In this document: piece by piece, positions 16,165-24,551 of the stretch
Layout of the letters: each line of letters opens with the position of its first letter
Numbering within the stretch: the first letter of the stretch is position 1
Assembly (NCBI RefSeq): GCF_029813835.1
Contig: NZ_JARVKV010000046.1
Location: 1-52,670, forward strand
Direction: 5' to 3'
DNA: 52,670 nt
Origin: Streptomyces sp. DH37
GTDB taxonomy: Bacteria; Actinomycetota; Actinomycetes; Streptomycetales; Streptomycetaceae
Made by a program: the position numbers and the translations under genes
The notes under the pieces: model-generated
Told to the model about the DNA's origin: nothing
The model's database searches: none
What the model saw: the letters and a program-made list of their open reading frames with translations, nothing else

Positions 16165-17429
16165 CGGACGCTCCTCTCCGGCCGGGCGAGCACCATGGCG
16201 CTCTGGAAGCCGCCGAAGCCGCTGCCGACGCTGAGCACCGTGTCGGTCCTCTTCTCCCGGGCGGTCAGCGGGATGTAGTCGAGGTCGAGTTCGGGGTCGG
16301 GCTCGTGCAGGTTGGCGGTGGGCGGCAGGACGCCGTGCTCCATCGCCAGGGCGCAGGCCGCGATCTCCAGCGAACCGATGGCGCCCAGCGAGTGGCCGAT
16401 CATCGACTTGATGGAGCTGACCGGGGTGGCGTACGCGTGGTCGCCCAGGCTGCGCTTGAACGCCCCGGTCTCGTGGCGGTCGTTCATCTTGGTGCCGGAG
16501 CCGTGGGCGTTGATGTAGTCGATCGCCGTCGGGTCCATGCGGGCCTCGTCCAGGGCGGCGTCGATGGCCTCGGCCATCTCCCGGCCGTCGGGCTTGAGGC
16601 CGGTCATGTGGTACGCGTTGCAGCGGGCGGCGAAGCCCGCGATCTCCGCGTAGACGCGGGCCCCGCGCCGGCGGGCGCTCTCCAGCTCCTCCAGGACCAG
16701 GATCGCCGCGCCCTCGCCGAGGACCAGGCCGCTGCGGGTCCGGTCGAACGGGCGGCAGGCGCTCTCGGGGGTGTCGTTGCGGGGGGTGGTGGCGTGGATG
16801 GCGTCGAAGCAGGCGGAGGTGATGGGCGAGATCGGGGCCTCCGTCGCCCCCGCGATCATCACGTCGCAGGTGCCCTCGCGGATCAGCTCGACCGCGTGGC
16901 CGAGCGAGTCCAGGCCGGAGGTGCAGCCGGTGGAGACCACCGCCGCGGGGCCCTCGGCCCCGGCCTCCTGGCCCACCTCGGCCGCCATCGAGCTGGGGAC
17001 GAAGTGCCGGTACAGCTCGGGCACCGCGTACTCGTGGTCGACGTTCCACTTGCGGCCGCCGTCGCTGACGACCACGTACTCGCGCTCCAGGCTGGTGGTG
17101 CAGCCCACCGCGCTGCCGAGCGAGGTGCCGATCCGGGCCGGGTCCAGGGCCGAGGTGTCCAGACCGCTGTCGGCCAGCGCCTCGCGGGTGCTGACGACGG
17201 CGAACTGGGCGGCCCGGTCGAGCCGGCGGATCTCCTGCGGGCTCAGGCCCGCCGCCGCGGGGTCGAAGTCGCACTCGGCGGCGACCCGCGAGCGGAAGGG
17301 GGAGGCGTCGTAGAAGGAGATCGTACGGGTCGCGGTGCGCCCCGCGGTGAGCAGCTCCCAGTACTCCTTGACGCCGACCCCGCCGGGGGCGACGACGCCC
17401 AGACCTGTGATCACGACTCTGCGTACCAC
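16161..17429 (-). CDS. Type II PKS ketosynthase (KS-alpha)
   Basis: 422 residues, full family length. Catalytic residues are visible: Cys169 in VVSTGCTSGLDS, His309 in NAHGSGTKMND, Lys341 and His346 in SIKSMIGHSLGA. It carries out decarboxylative Claisen condensations building an aromatic polyketide chain. The start is the GTG at 17429 behind AGGGGAGGT. The gene heads the KS-CLF-ACP-AT-small protein operon; a hairpin lies at 17453-17476 in the leader and SARP-type repeats at 17660-17688. Confidence 0.95.
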   Translation of the reverse strand: MVRRVVITGLGVVAPGGVGVKEYWELLTAGRTATRTISFYDASPFRSRVAAECDFDPAAAGLSPQEIRRLDRAAQFAVVSTREALADSGLDTSALDPARIGTSLGSAVGCTTSLEREYVVVSDGGRKWNVDHEYAVPELYRHFVPSSMAAEVGQEAGAEGPAAVVSTGCTSGLDSLGHAVELIREGTCDVMIAGATEAPISPITSACFDAIHATTPRNDTPESACRPFDRTRSGLVLGEGAAILVLEELESARRRGARVYAEIAGFAARCNAYHMTGLKPDGREMAEAIDAALDEARMDPTAIDYINAHGSGTKMNDRHETGAFKRSLGDHAYATPVSSIKSMIGHSLGAIGSLEIAACALAMEHGVLPPTANLHEPDPELDLDYIPLTAREKRTDTVLSVGSGFGGFQSAMVLARPERSVR

Positions 17430-17452
17430 CGCTTACCTCCCCTTCGACGGGA

Positions 17453-17476
17453 CCGGGTGCCGCTCTCGGCACCCGG
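17453..17476. promoter_or_regulatory. Hairpin in the KS operon leader
   Basis: Perfect 9-bp arms (17453-17461, 17468-17476) around a 6-nt loop, starting 24 nt upstream of the KS start codon and just before the ribosome-binding site. It could affect mRNA stability or act as a simple attenuator. Confidence 0.4.
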
Positions 17477-17642
17477 CGGTTGGAACTGTGCGGGCCACTG
17501 CCGTTCCCTTCGTCCGTGACGCTCTCGTGGCGCTTCCTGGGGGTTTCGGCGGCCGGGGCGGTTCGGGGTTCCTTCCCTCCCCGCCCCGGTGCCGGACCGG
17601 ACGACCGCCCGCTCGTGACGTGCCGCCGCTCCCGGTGCACTC

Positions 17643-17688
17643 ATGGTTGAAGCCGTCCCTCGACGGGGACTCGCGCCCCTCTGGATGG
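17643..17688 (-). promoter_or_regulatory. SARP-type promoter of the KS operon
   Basis: Heptamers TCGACGG (17660), TCGCGCC (17671) and TGGATGG (17682) repeat at 11-bp period on the plus strand. On the minus strand, 11 nt beyond the repeats, lies the hexamer AACCAT (17643-17648), a possible -10. The KS start is about 215 nt further. This matches the pattern at eight other minus-strand promoters here. Confidence 0.6.
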
Positions 17689-17712
17689 GCCGGCGGACGC
17701 CGCGACCGGGCA

Positions 17713-19350
17713 CTACAGCGGGACGTTGCCGTGCTTGCGCTCGGGCAGGTCGGCCTGCTTGCGGCGGAGCATGGCCAGGGAGCGGGCGAGGATCCGCCGG
17801 GTGTCGGCGGGGTCGATGACGTCGTCGACCAGGCCCCGCTCGGCCGCGTAGTAGGGGTGCATCAGCTCCGCCTTGTACTGCTCGACCAGCTCGGCGCGGG
17901 TGGTCTCGGGGTCGTCGGAGGCGGCGATCCGCCGGCGGAAGACGACGTTCGCGGCGCCCTCGGCGCCCATCACCGCGATCTCGTTGGTGGGCCAGGCGTA
18001 GGTCAGGTCCGCGCCGATGGACTGGGAGTCCATCACGATGTACGCGCCGCCGTAGGCCTTGCGCAGGACGACGGAGACGCGCGGCACGGTGGCGTTGCAG
18101 TACGCGTACAGCAGCTTGGCGCCGTGCCGGATGATCCCGCCGTGCTCCTGGTCCACCCCCGGCAGGAAGCCGGGCACGTCGATCAGGGTCACCAGCGGGA
18201 TGTTGAACGCGTCGCAGGTGGAGACGTGGCGGGCGGCCTTCTCCGAGGCGTGGATGTCCAGCACGCCCGCCAGCTGCCGGGGCTGGTTGGCGACGATGCC
18301 CACCACCTGGCCGTCGATGCGCGCCAGCGCGCACACCACGTTGGGCGCCCAGGCCTCGTGCACCTCGAAGTACTCGCCGTCGTCGACGATCTCCCCGATC
18401 ACCGCGCGGACGTCGTAGGCCTGGTTGCCGTCGGCGGGGACGAGGTCGGCCAGCGCCTCGCAGCGCCGGTCGGCCCGGTCGCCGCCGCGGACGGCGGGCG
18501 GCATTTCGCGGTTGTTGGACGGCAGCAGGGAGAGCAGGTAGCGCACGTCCTCCAGGCACTCGGTCTCGTCGTCGTAGGCGAAGCCGGCCACGCCGGAGGT
18601 CGCGGCGTGCGCGTCGGCGCCGCCCAGCCCGTTGTGGGTGATCTCCTCGCCGGTGACGGCCTTGACCACGTCCGGGCCGGTGATGAACATCTGCGAGGTC
18701 TCGCGGACCATGAACACGAAGTCGGTCAGCGCCGGGGAGTAGGCCGCGCCGCCCGCGCACGGGCCCAGCATCACCGAGATCTGCGGGATGACCCCGGAGG
18801 CGGCGGTGTTGCGGCGGAAGATGCCGCCGTAGCCGGCCAGCGCGGTCACGCCCTCCTGGATGCGGGCGCCGGCCCCGTCGTTGAGGGAGACCAGCGGCGC
18901 GCCCGCGGCCCGCGCCAGGTCCATCACCTTGTGGACCTTGGCCGCGTGGGCCTCGCCCAGCGCCCCGGCGAAGACGCGGAAGTCGTGGGCGTAGGCGAAG
19001 ACGGTGCGGCCGTGGACGGTGCCCCAGCCGGTGACCACCCCGTCGCCGTGCGGCTTCCTCTCCTCCAGGCCGAACCCGCTGGCCCGGTGGCGGCGCAGCG
19101 GCTCGATCTCGGTGAAGGTGCCCTCGTCGAAGAGGACCTCCAGCCGCTCGCGCACGGTGAGCTTGCCCTTGGCGTGCTGCCGGCGGGTGGCGTCCGGGTC
19201 GGGGCCCCGGCCCACCTCCTCCTTGAGCCGGAGCAGTTCGGCGGTGGCCCGGCGCAGGTCGGGCCCGGGTTCCGGGGTCCGGGCGGACTCCCGGCCCGGT
19301 GTCCGGTCGGGGGCGGATGCGCTCGTCGTGAAGTCGTCGAGGATCGTCAT
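17713..19350 (-). CDS. Acyl-CoA carboxylase beta (carboxyltransferase) subunit
   Basis: 545 residues, full length for AccB/PccB-type carboxyltransferases. Two crotonase-like halves are visible: GDGVVTGWGTVHGR and GARIQEGVTALAGYGGIF (first oxyanion region), then FLPGVDQEHGGIIRHGAKLLYAY and AYGGAYIVMDS (second). With a biotinylated alpha subunit it makes malonyl-CoA or methylmalonyl-CoA, here presumably extender units. The epsilon subunit is at 31071-31328; no biotin-bearing subunit is in the window, so a housekeeping one must serve. The ATG at 19350 has no Shine-Dalgarno and sits 6 nt after a -10-like TACGTT, so the mRNA may be leaderless. Confidence 0.92.
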   Translation of the reverse strand: MTILDDFTTSASAPDRTPGRESARTPEPGPDLRRATAELLRLKEEVGRGPDPDATRRQHAKGKLTVRERLEVLFDEGTFTEIEPLRRHRASGFGLEERKPHGDGVVTGWGTVHGRTVFAYAHDFRVFAGALGEAHAAKVHKVMDLARAAGAPLVSLNDGAGARIQEGVTALAGYGGIFRRNTAASGVIPQISVMLGPCAGGAAYSPALTDFVFMVRETSQMFITGPDVVKAVTGEEITHNGLGGADAHAATSGVAGFAYDDETECLEDVRYLLSLLPSNNREMPPAVRGGDRADRRCEALADLVPADGNQAYDVRAVIGEIVDDGEYFEVHEAWAPNVVCALARIDGQVVGIVANQPRQLAGVLDIHASEKAARHVSTCDAFNIPLVTLIDVPGFLPGVDQEHGGIIRHGAKLLYAYCNATVPRVSVVLRKAYGGAYIVMDSQSIGADLTYAWPTNEIAVMGAEGAANVVFRRRIAASDDPETTRAELVEQYKAELMHPYYAAERGLVDDVIDPADTRRILARSLAMLRRKQADLPERKHGNVPL

Positions 19351-19356
19351 TCGCCG

Positions 19357-19391
19357 AACGTAGGAACGCCGCCTCGAGGTCGGCTGGAGGA
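19357..19391 (-). promoter_or_regulatory. SARP-type promoter of carboxylase beta gene, leaderless geometry
   Basis: Plus-strand heptamers TCGAGGT (19374) and TGGAGGA (19385) are 11 bp apart. On the minus strand, 11 nt on, is TACGTT (19357-19362), then 6 nt, then the ATG at 19350. Confidence 0.65.
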
Positions 19392-19400
19392 ACCGGCCGG

Positions 19401-20195
19401 TCAGCGCACCGCGTGCACCGTGGCGTCCAGCTGCGGGTCGCCGGAGAGCACGGCGTGGTGCAGCCGCTGGAGCTTCGGCGACGGCTCCATGCCCAGCTCG
19501 TCGATGAGCGTGTTGCGCAGCCGCTGGTAGGCCTCCAGCGCCCGCCAGGAGTTGCCCGAGCGGTGCAGCGCCACCATCAGCTGGGCGCAGAAGTTCTCGT
19601 GCATCGGGTGACGGGCCGACAGCACCCGGAGTTCGGGGACGAGTTCGGTGTGCCGGCCCAGCCGCAGGTCCGCGTCGATGCGCCGCTCCAGGGCGGCCAT
19701 CCGGTCCTCCTCCATGCGCAGCACCTCCAGCTCCAGGACGCTGCCGACCCGGACGTCCACCAGCGCGGGGCCGTGCCACATGTTCAGCGCGCGGCCCAGC
19801 AGTTCGGAGGCGGCCCGGTCGTCGCCGGCGTCGTAGGCGGCCCGGCCGGACGCGGCGAGCTGCTCGAACTCCTGGACGTCCACCTGGCCGGGCTGCACCT
19901 GGAGCAGGTAGCCGCCGTGCTGGGTGACCAGGACGTCCTTGGCCTCCCGCGACGGGTCGTCCTCCAGCGCCACCGCGATCCTGCGGCGCAGCTGGAGGAT
20001 GTAGGTCTGCAGGGTGGTGGCGGCGCTGCGCGGGACGTTCTCGCCCCAGATCTCCTCCATCAGGGTCGGCACGGTCACCACGTGATCGGCCTGGAGGGCG
20101 AGCAGTGCGAGGATCTGCCTCGGCTTGGCGGCGCTGGGGACGACCGGGACTCCCCGTTCCACCGCGGTGAGCGGTCCAAGAACTTTGATCTCCAT
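19401..20195 (-). CDS. SARP-family pathway activator
   Basis: 264 residues. The OmpR-like winged helix is N-terminal (about 1-95: VLGPLTAVERGVPVVPSAAK, ATTLQTYILQLRRRI), followed by the bacterial transcriptional activation domain (about 100-255: QVDVQEFEQLAASGRAAYDAG to RALEAYQRLRNTLIDELGMEPS). Small SARPs of this size (like ActII-ORF4 and DnrI) switch on type II PKS clusters by binding 7-bp direct repeats just upstream of -10 boxes. Such repeats are visible before most transcription units here. Its own promoter lacks a good copy. From memory, the trioxacarcin cluster is likewise activated by a SARP together with a two-component regulator. Confidence 0.93.
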   Translation of the reverse strand: MEIKVLGPLTAVERGVPVVPSAAKPRQILALLALQADHVVTVPTLMEEIWGENVPRSAATTLQTYILQLRRRIAVALEDDPSREAKDVLVTQHGGYLLQVQPGQVDVQEFEQLAASGRAAYDAGDDRAASELLGRALNMWHGPALVDVRVGSVLELEVLRMEEDRMAALERRIDADLRLGRHTELVPELRVLSARHPMHENFCAQLMVALHRSGNSWRALEAYQRLRNTLIDELGMEPSPKLQRLHHAVLSGDPQLDATVHAVR

Positions 20196-20324
20196 GGTGT
20201 GCTCTCCCCTTGTCGAGCCGTACCCGCCGACGGTCCGCCTGGCGGTTCATCTCGGAGCATTGAGTGAGGCTCGCACGGGGCAGGAGCGGCGCACAGTGAA
20301 CCGCTCACGAGCGTAATCATGAAA

Positions 20325-20347
20325 ATGTCATGCCCCGGTGATGACAT
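20325..20347. promoter_or_regulatory. Inverted repeat ATGTCAT-N9-ATGACAT upstream of the RiPP operon
   Basis: Perfect 7-bp arms at 20325-20331 and 20341-20347 with a 9-nt spacer, about 90 nt upstream of the precursor start and about 130 nt upstream of the SARP start. NarL/DesR-type response regulators bind inverted repeats of this size, so the regulator encoded at 24552 is a candidate ligand (inference). Confidence 0.5.
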
Positions 20348-20436
20348 GGGCACTGGGCGTCGCGGCGGCGCGGATCCCACAATCCTGACCACAGGAATCG
20401 AACGCACAGCCGTCCGACTCACCAGGGGGTTTCCAC

Positions 20437-20796
20437 ATGGGTTCCAACGTGTTCACGGCCGTAGCGAGAGACAACGACACCGCGGAGGACCACCGCTTCG
20501 CCGAGCTGGCCGCCCGCACCGGTCTGGAGCCCGACCTGGGCAGGCGCTACGCCGCCGACCCGGTCGCGGTCCTGTCCGAGTTCGGCCTGTCGGCCGCCGA
20601 GACGCCCTACGGCGACGTGACGGACCCCGTGGCGATCCTCGCGGAGTTCGGCCTGTGCGCGTCCGAGCCGCTCTACCTGGGCGGTCCGGTCGTGGTCGAG
20701 GACCTGGAGCACGCCGACGCGTACGGTGTCGTCGCGGCGTCGCTCACCTGCTGGCGCTCCACCAACCCCGTCTCCCTGCCCGCGCAGGGTCGGTGA
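20437..20796 (+). CDS. Putative TOMM/RiPP precursor peptide with duplicated leader-like module
   Basis: 119 residues. An N-terminal leader-like part (FAELAARTGLEPDLGRRYAA, residues 21-40) leads into DPVAVLSEFGL (41-51); the same module recurs as DPVAILAEFGL (63-73). After an acidic linker (VVVEDLEHAD) comes a short C-terminal segment rich in cyclisable residues: ASLTCWRSTNPVSLPAQGR (101-119) with S102, T104, C105, S108, T109 and S113. Leaders with DPxAVLxEFGL occur in actinobacterial heterocycle-modified peptide precursors, and the next gene, 4 nt downstream, is a cyclodehydratase. There is no obvious Gly-Gly cleavage site just before the core, and no protease gene nearby. The upstream SD is weak (CAGGGGG). 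Confidence 0.7.
   Translation: MGSNVFTAVARDNDTAEDHRFAELAARTGLEPDLGRRYAADPVAVLSEFGLSAAETPYGDVTDPVAILAEFGLCASEPLYLGGPVVVEDLEHADAYGVVAASLTCWRSTNPVSLPAQGR
20557..20682 (+). repeat. Intragenic duplication in the precursor gene
   Basis: Codons 41-60 (20557-20616) and 63-82 (20623-20682) encode two related 20-residue modules, DPVAVLSEFGL and DPVAILAEFGL plus their following residues. The DNA is similar but diverged at third positions, so the duplication is not recent. Confidence 0.7.
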
Positions 20797-20800
20797 ACGC

Positions 20801-23140
20801 GTGAGACCTTGCGAAGAGGCTGCCGAGGACGGCCCCTTCGTGGGCTTCCGCCACCACCTTCGCGCCGAGGTCGTGCCCGGCGAGGCCGTCTACCTGCTCT
20901 CCCCCCGCGGGGTCAGGGCGCTGTACGGCCGGCCCGCCGAGGCGCTCGCCCCGCTGCTGGACGGCACGCGCACCGTGCTCGGCGTGCTGCGCGAGGTCCG
21001 CTCCTCGGTCTCCCCGGTGGAGGCCGGCCGGATCATCGGCGAGCTGGCGCGGGCGAACCTCGTCGGCTACCGGACCTCCCCGCAGGAGGGGGCGGACGTC
21101 TCGGCGGCGGCCTACTGGGAGCTGGCCGGGCTGGACGGCGGCAGCGCGGGCGCGGCGCTGGCCCGCACCGCCGTCCGGCTGGTCACCGTCGGCGGTGTGG
21201 ACGGCGACGAGGCCCGGGCGGCCTGCGAGGAGTCCGGGCTGAGGGTGCTGGGGCCGGCCGCCGGGGCGGGGCCGGAGGGGGGACCGGAGGACGGCGGGGA
21301 GGCGAGCAGGAACGTTTTCTCGCTGGTGCTGTGCGACGACTACCTGGCGCCCGGCCTGCGGTCCGTGGACGCCTGGCACCGGGAGCGGGGACTGCCCTGG
21401 CTGCTGGCCAGGCCGTACGGGGACGAGCCCTGGGTGGGCCCGGTGTTCCGGCCGGGCGAGGGAGCCTGCTGGGCCTGCCTGGCCCACCGGGTGCGCACCC
21501 ACCGCCGTTCGGAGATCCCGCTCCAGCGGGCCGTCGGCGCCGACGCGCCCCTGCCGCGGCCGGTCGCCTCGCTGGCCGCCGGCCGGGTGATGGGCCTGCG
21601 GATGGCGGTCCTGGAGGCGGCGAAGTGGCTGGCCGGGGTGCGCAACGCCGAGCAGGACTCCGTGTGCGTCCTGGACACCCTCAACCTGCGCACCGGCCAC
21701 CATCCGGCGCACCGGCGCCCCCAGTGCCCGGAGTGCGGCGACCCGGATCTGGTGGCCGAGCGCGTGCGGCGGCCGGTCGTGCCGGTGTCCCGCCCGAAGG
21801 CCGCGGGGGGCGGGAGCAACGACCGGGCCCTGACCCCGGAGCAGATGCTCCGGCGGTACGGCCACCTGGTCGGCCCGGTCACGGGCGTCGTGCGCGAGGT
21901 CCGGCGCGACACCCGGCTGCCCGAGGGCGTCAACTGCTACGTGTCCGGCCACAACCTGGCGATGGACACCCGTACGCTCGACCAGTTGCGCGGCGGGCTG
22001 CGCACGCTGAGCGGCGGCAAGGGCGTCACCGCCTTGGAGGCCGAGGTCGGCGCGCTGTGCGAGGCGGTGGAGCGGTATTCGGCCACCCGCCAGGGCGACG
22101 AGCCGACGGTGTCCGACAGCCTGGACGGCCTCGGGGAGCGGGCCATCCACCCCAACGCGTGCCAGCTCTTCGACGAGCGGCAGTTCCGGGACCGGGAGCG
22201 CTGGAACGCGGCCGTCTCCCCCTTCCACCAGGTGTGCGCGCCCTTCGACACCGGGCGGCCGGTGGAGTGGACGCCGGTGTGGTCCCTGACCGGCGGGACC
22301 CAGCGGCTGCTCCCCACCTCCATGCTGTATTTCAGCCACACCGCCGCCCCGGACGGCCCCCAGCCCTGCGCCGACTCCAACGGCAACGCCGCGGGCAGCA
22401 GCCTGGAGGACGCGATCGTCCAGGGCTTCCTGGAGCTGGTGGAGCGCGACGCGGTGGCCCTGTGGTGGTACAACCGCACCCGCCAGCCGGCCGTGGACCT
22501 GGACGCCTTCGACGAGCCCTGGCTCGCCGGGGTGCGGGAGGCGTACGCCCGGATGCGCCGGGAGCTGTGGGTCCTGGACCTCACGTCCGACCTCGGGGTC
22601 CCCGTGATGGTGGCGCTGTCCCGGCGCACGGACAAGCCGGCGGAGGACATCACGCTCGGGTTCGGGGCCCACTTCGACCCCCGGCTGGCACTGCGCCGCG
22701 CCCTGACGGAGATGGGTCAGCTGACGGCGTCGGTGGCGGGCGTCGGCCGGGACGGGAACGGGGCCGGATACGGCGCGGCACCCCCCGACCTGCTGTCGTG
22801 GTGGGCCGGAGCCACTGTCAGGAATCAGCCATACTTGGCTCACAGCCAGTCATCCGGTGCGCTGTCCCCCGGCCACTACGCCCACACACCGCGCCATGAT
22901 CTCCGGGACGACCTGCGTGCCGCGCAGGCGCTCGTCGAATCCCGGGGGATGGAACTGCTCGTACTCGACCAGACACGTCCTGACGTGGGAATTCCGGTGG
23001 TCCGGGTGATCGTGCCCGGGCTGCGCCACTTCTGGGCGCGTTTCGCCCCCGGCAGGCTGTTCGACATACCCGTGACACTCGGCCGTCTGGACCGGCCCAC
23101 TCCCTACGACAACCTGAATCCGATTCCGCTCTTCGCTTGA
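20801..23140 (+). CDS. Fused TOMM cyclodehydratase (E1-like/ThiF + YcaO)
   Basis: 779 residues. The N-terminal half (about 1-340) is an E1/ThiF-like leader-peptide-binding region with a Zn-tetrathiolate pair, CWAC and CPEC (within EGACWACLAHR and RPQCPECGDP). The YcaO domain follows (about 380-779), with ATP/Mg-binding motifs SGGKGVTALEAEVGALCEAV and NGNAAGSSLEDAIVQG then FLELVERDA, and the Pro-containing C-terminus NPIPLFA. Such enzymes use ATP to turn Cys/Ser/Thr of a precursor peptide into azolines. The GTG start at 20801 is 4 nt past the precursor stop. No SagB-type dehydrogenase is adjacent, so azolines rather than azoles are expected unless one of the distant flavin enzymes helps. Confidence 0.87.
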   Translation: MRPCEEAAEDGPFVGFRHHLRAEVVPGEAVYLLSPRGVRALYGRPAEALAPLLDGTRTVLGVLREVRSSVSPVEAGRIIGELARANLVGYRTSPQEGADVSAAAYWELAGLDGGSAGAALARTAVRLVTVGGVDGDEARAACEESGLRVLGPAAGAGPEGGPEDGGEASRNVFSLVLCDDYLAPGLRSVDAWHRERGLPWLLARPYGDEPWVGPVFRPGEGACWACLAHRVRTHRRSEIPLQRAVGADAPLPRPVASLAAGRVMGLRMAVLEAAKWLAGVRNAEQDSVCVLDTLNLRTGHHPAHRRPQCPECGDPDLVAERVRRPVVPVSRPKAAGGGSNDRALTPEQMLRRYGHLVGPVTGVVREVRRDTRLPEGVNCYVSGHNLAMDTRTLDQLRGGLRTLSGGKGVTALEAEVGALCEAVERYSATRQGDEPTVSDSLDGLGERAIHPNACQLFDERQFRDRERWNAAVSPFHQVCAPFDTGRPVEWTPVWSLTGGTQRLLPTSMLYFSHTAAPDGPQPCADSNGNAAGSSLEDAIVQGFLELVERDAVALWWYNRTRQPAVDLDAFDEPWLAGVREAYARMRRELWVLDLTSDLGVPVMVALSRRTDKPAEDITLGFGAHFDPRLALRRALTEMGQLTASVAGVGRDGNGAGYGAAPPDLLSWWAGATVRNQPYLAHSQSSGALSPGHYAHTPRHDLRDDLRAAQALVESRGMELLVLDQTRPDVGIPVVRVIVPGLRHFWARFAPGRLFDIPVTLGRLDRPTPYDNLNPIPLFA

Positions 23141-23241
23141 TTTCGGACGCCGATCCTCTGCGGTGGCCAGTCAGAACCGTTGGCCAATACGATGCGGACG
23201 ATCCGCGGCCCATGTCAGGTTTTCAATCGAGGAGCAGCCTG

Positions 23242-24501
23242 GTGCCCAGCAGCCTGGACAGCGCCTCTTCCGTCCGGGCTCCCGCGACCGCGGGAGCCCG
23301 GACACCGTCCTTCCGCCGGGGGGAGCACCACGAGCTGCCCGCACCCACCCTCGCCAAGGTGATCACCATAGCCACCGTGGTGTACTACGCCGCGATCGTG
23401 GTGCTCAACGTCCTGTGGAGCAGGGCGCGGCCCGGTCAGGTGCTGATCTGCGTCGTGTGCGTCACCGCGCTCTTCGTCGTGCAGCTCCTGCACGTCCTGC
23501 CCGGCGCGCGGCGGTGGCCCGCGCCCCGCCGCTACGTGATGCTCGCCGTGCAGGCCGTCCTGACCTACCTGCCGTTCCTGCTGTTCGGCCTCAACTGGGG
23601 CACCATGGCCGGCCCGCTGGCCGGGTCGATGCTCCTGCTGCTCCCCGGCAGGATCGCCTGGCCGCTGTACGGGCTGATCGCGTGCAGCATGCTCGTCATG
23701 ACCGTCTCCTCCGGTCTCGACTGGGTGATGGTCTCCTACATGACGGCCGGGTCGATGATGGCCGGGCTGATCATCTACGCGATGGCGCGGCTGAGCGACC
23801 TCGTCGCCGAGGTCCACGCCTCCCGCGCGGAGATGGCGCGGATGGCGGTCACCGAGGAGCGGCTGCGGTTCGCCCGGGACCTGCACGACCTGCTGGGGTA
23901 CAGCCTCTCGGCCATCACGCTCAAGAGCGAGCTGACGTACCGCCTGGTGAGCACCCGGCCCGACCGCGCGCGGGAGGAGATCGCCTCCATCCTGGAGGTG
24001 TCCCGGCAGGCGCTGTCGGACGTGCGGCGGGTCGCCAGCGGCTACCGCGACATGTCGCTGGCGGAGGAGGCGGAGTCGGCCGGCTCCATCCTGGCGACGG
24101 CGGACATCCGGGCGGAGGTGGCCGTCTCGTGCGGCCGGCTGCACCCGGTCACGGACACCGTGCTGGCGACCGCGGTGCGGGAGGGCGTCACCAACCTCCT
24201 GCGCCACAGCAAGGCCCAGACGTGCCTGATCTCGGTCACCATGGAGGAGGAGACGGTCCGGCTCAGGCTGGTGAACGACGGAGTGGCGGGGCAGCGCCCG
24301 GACCGCTCCCCGTACAGCGGCAGCGGACTGGGCAATCTGCGCACCCGGCTGGTGGCGATCGGCGGCCGGGTGGAGGCGGGCGTACGGGAGGACGGCCGCT
24401 TCGAACTCGTCGCGGAGGCGCCCGTGCGGCCCAGGAACGTACCGGCTTCGCCGGAGGGGAACGGCCTGGGCGCGGTGAGCACGGCGAGATCCGCGGCCTG
24501 A
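23242..24501 (+). CDS. Sensor histidine kinase, NarL-system / DesK type
   Basis: 419 residues. Several hydrophobic segments (about 37-190 from this start) form a compact sensor with short loops and no large extracellular domain. The dimerisation/phosphoacceptor motif RFARDLHDLLGYSLSAITLK contains the conserved His (HDLLG, HisKA_3 type), and the ATPase domain has REGVTNLLRHSKA (N box) and GSGLGNLRTRL (G box). Earlier in-frame starts exist (TTG 23137 overlapping the YcaO stop; ATG 23212), but the GTG at 23242 has a strong GAGGAG 7 nt upstream. It is translated with the RiPP genes and its partner follows at 24552. Its signal is unknown. Confidence 0.88.
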   Translation: MPSSLDSASSVRAPATAGARTPSFRRGEHHELPAPTLAKVITIATVVYYAAIVVLNVLWSRARPGQVLICVVCVTALFVVQLLHVLPGARRWPAPRRYVMLAVQAVLTYLPFLLFGLNWGTMAGPLAGSMLLLLPGRIAWPLYGLIACSMLVMTVSSGLDWVMVSYMTAGSMMAGLIIYAMARLSDLVAEVHASRAEMARMAVTEERLRFARDLHDLLGYSLSAITLKSELTYRLVSTRPDRAREEIASILEVSRQALSDVRRVASGYRDMSLAEEAESAGSILATADIRAEVAVSCGRLHPVTDTVLATAVREGVTNLLRHSKAQTCLISVTMEEETVRLRLVNDGVAGQRPDRSPYSGSGLGNLRTRLVAIGGRVEAGVREDGRFELVAEAPVRPRNVPASPEGNGLGAVSTARSAA

Positions 24502-24551
24502 TACGGACGTCCGGTGCGGCGCACCGGACTTCACTTTGGTTTGGGGGGCCA

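Noticed and set aside
20252..20277. SARP-type repeat before the SARP gene itself
   Set aside because: TTGAGTG (20260) and TCGCACG (20271) are 11 bp apart, but the hexamer 11 nt on is GAACCG and does not fit the xAnnnT pattern. Autoregulation is not supported.
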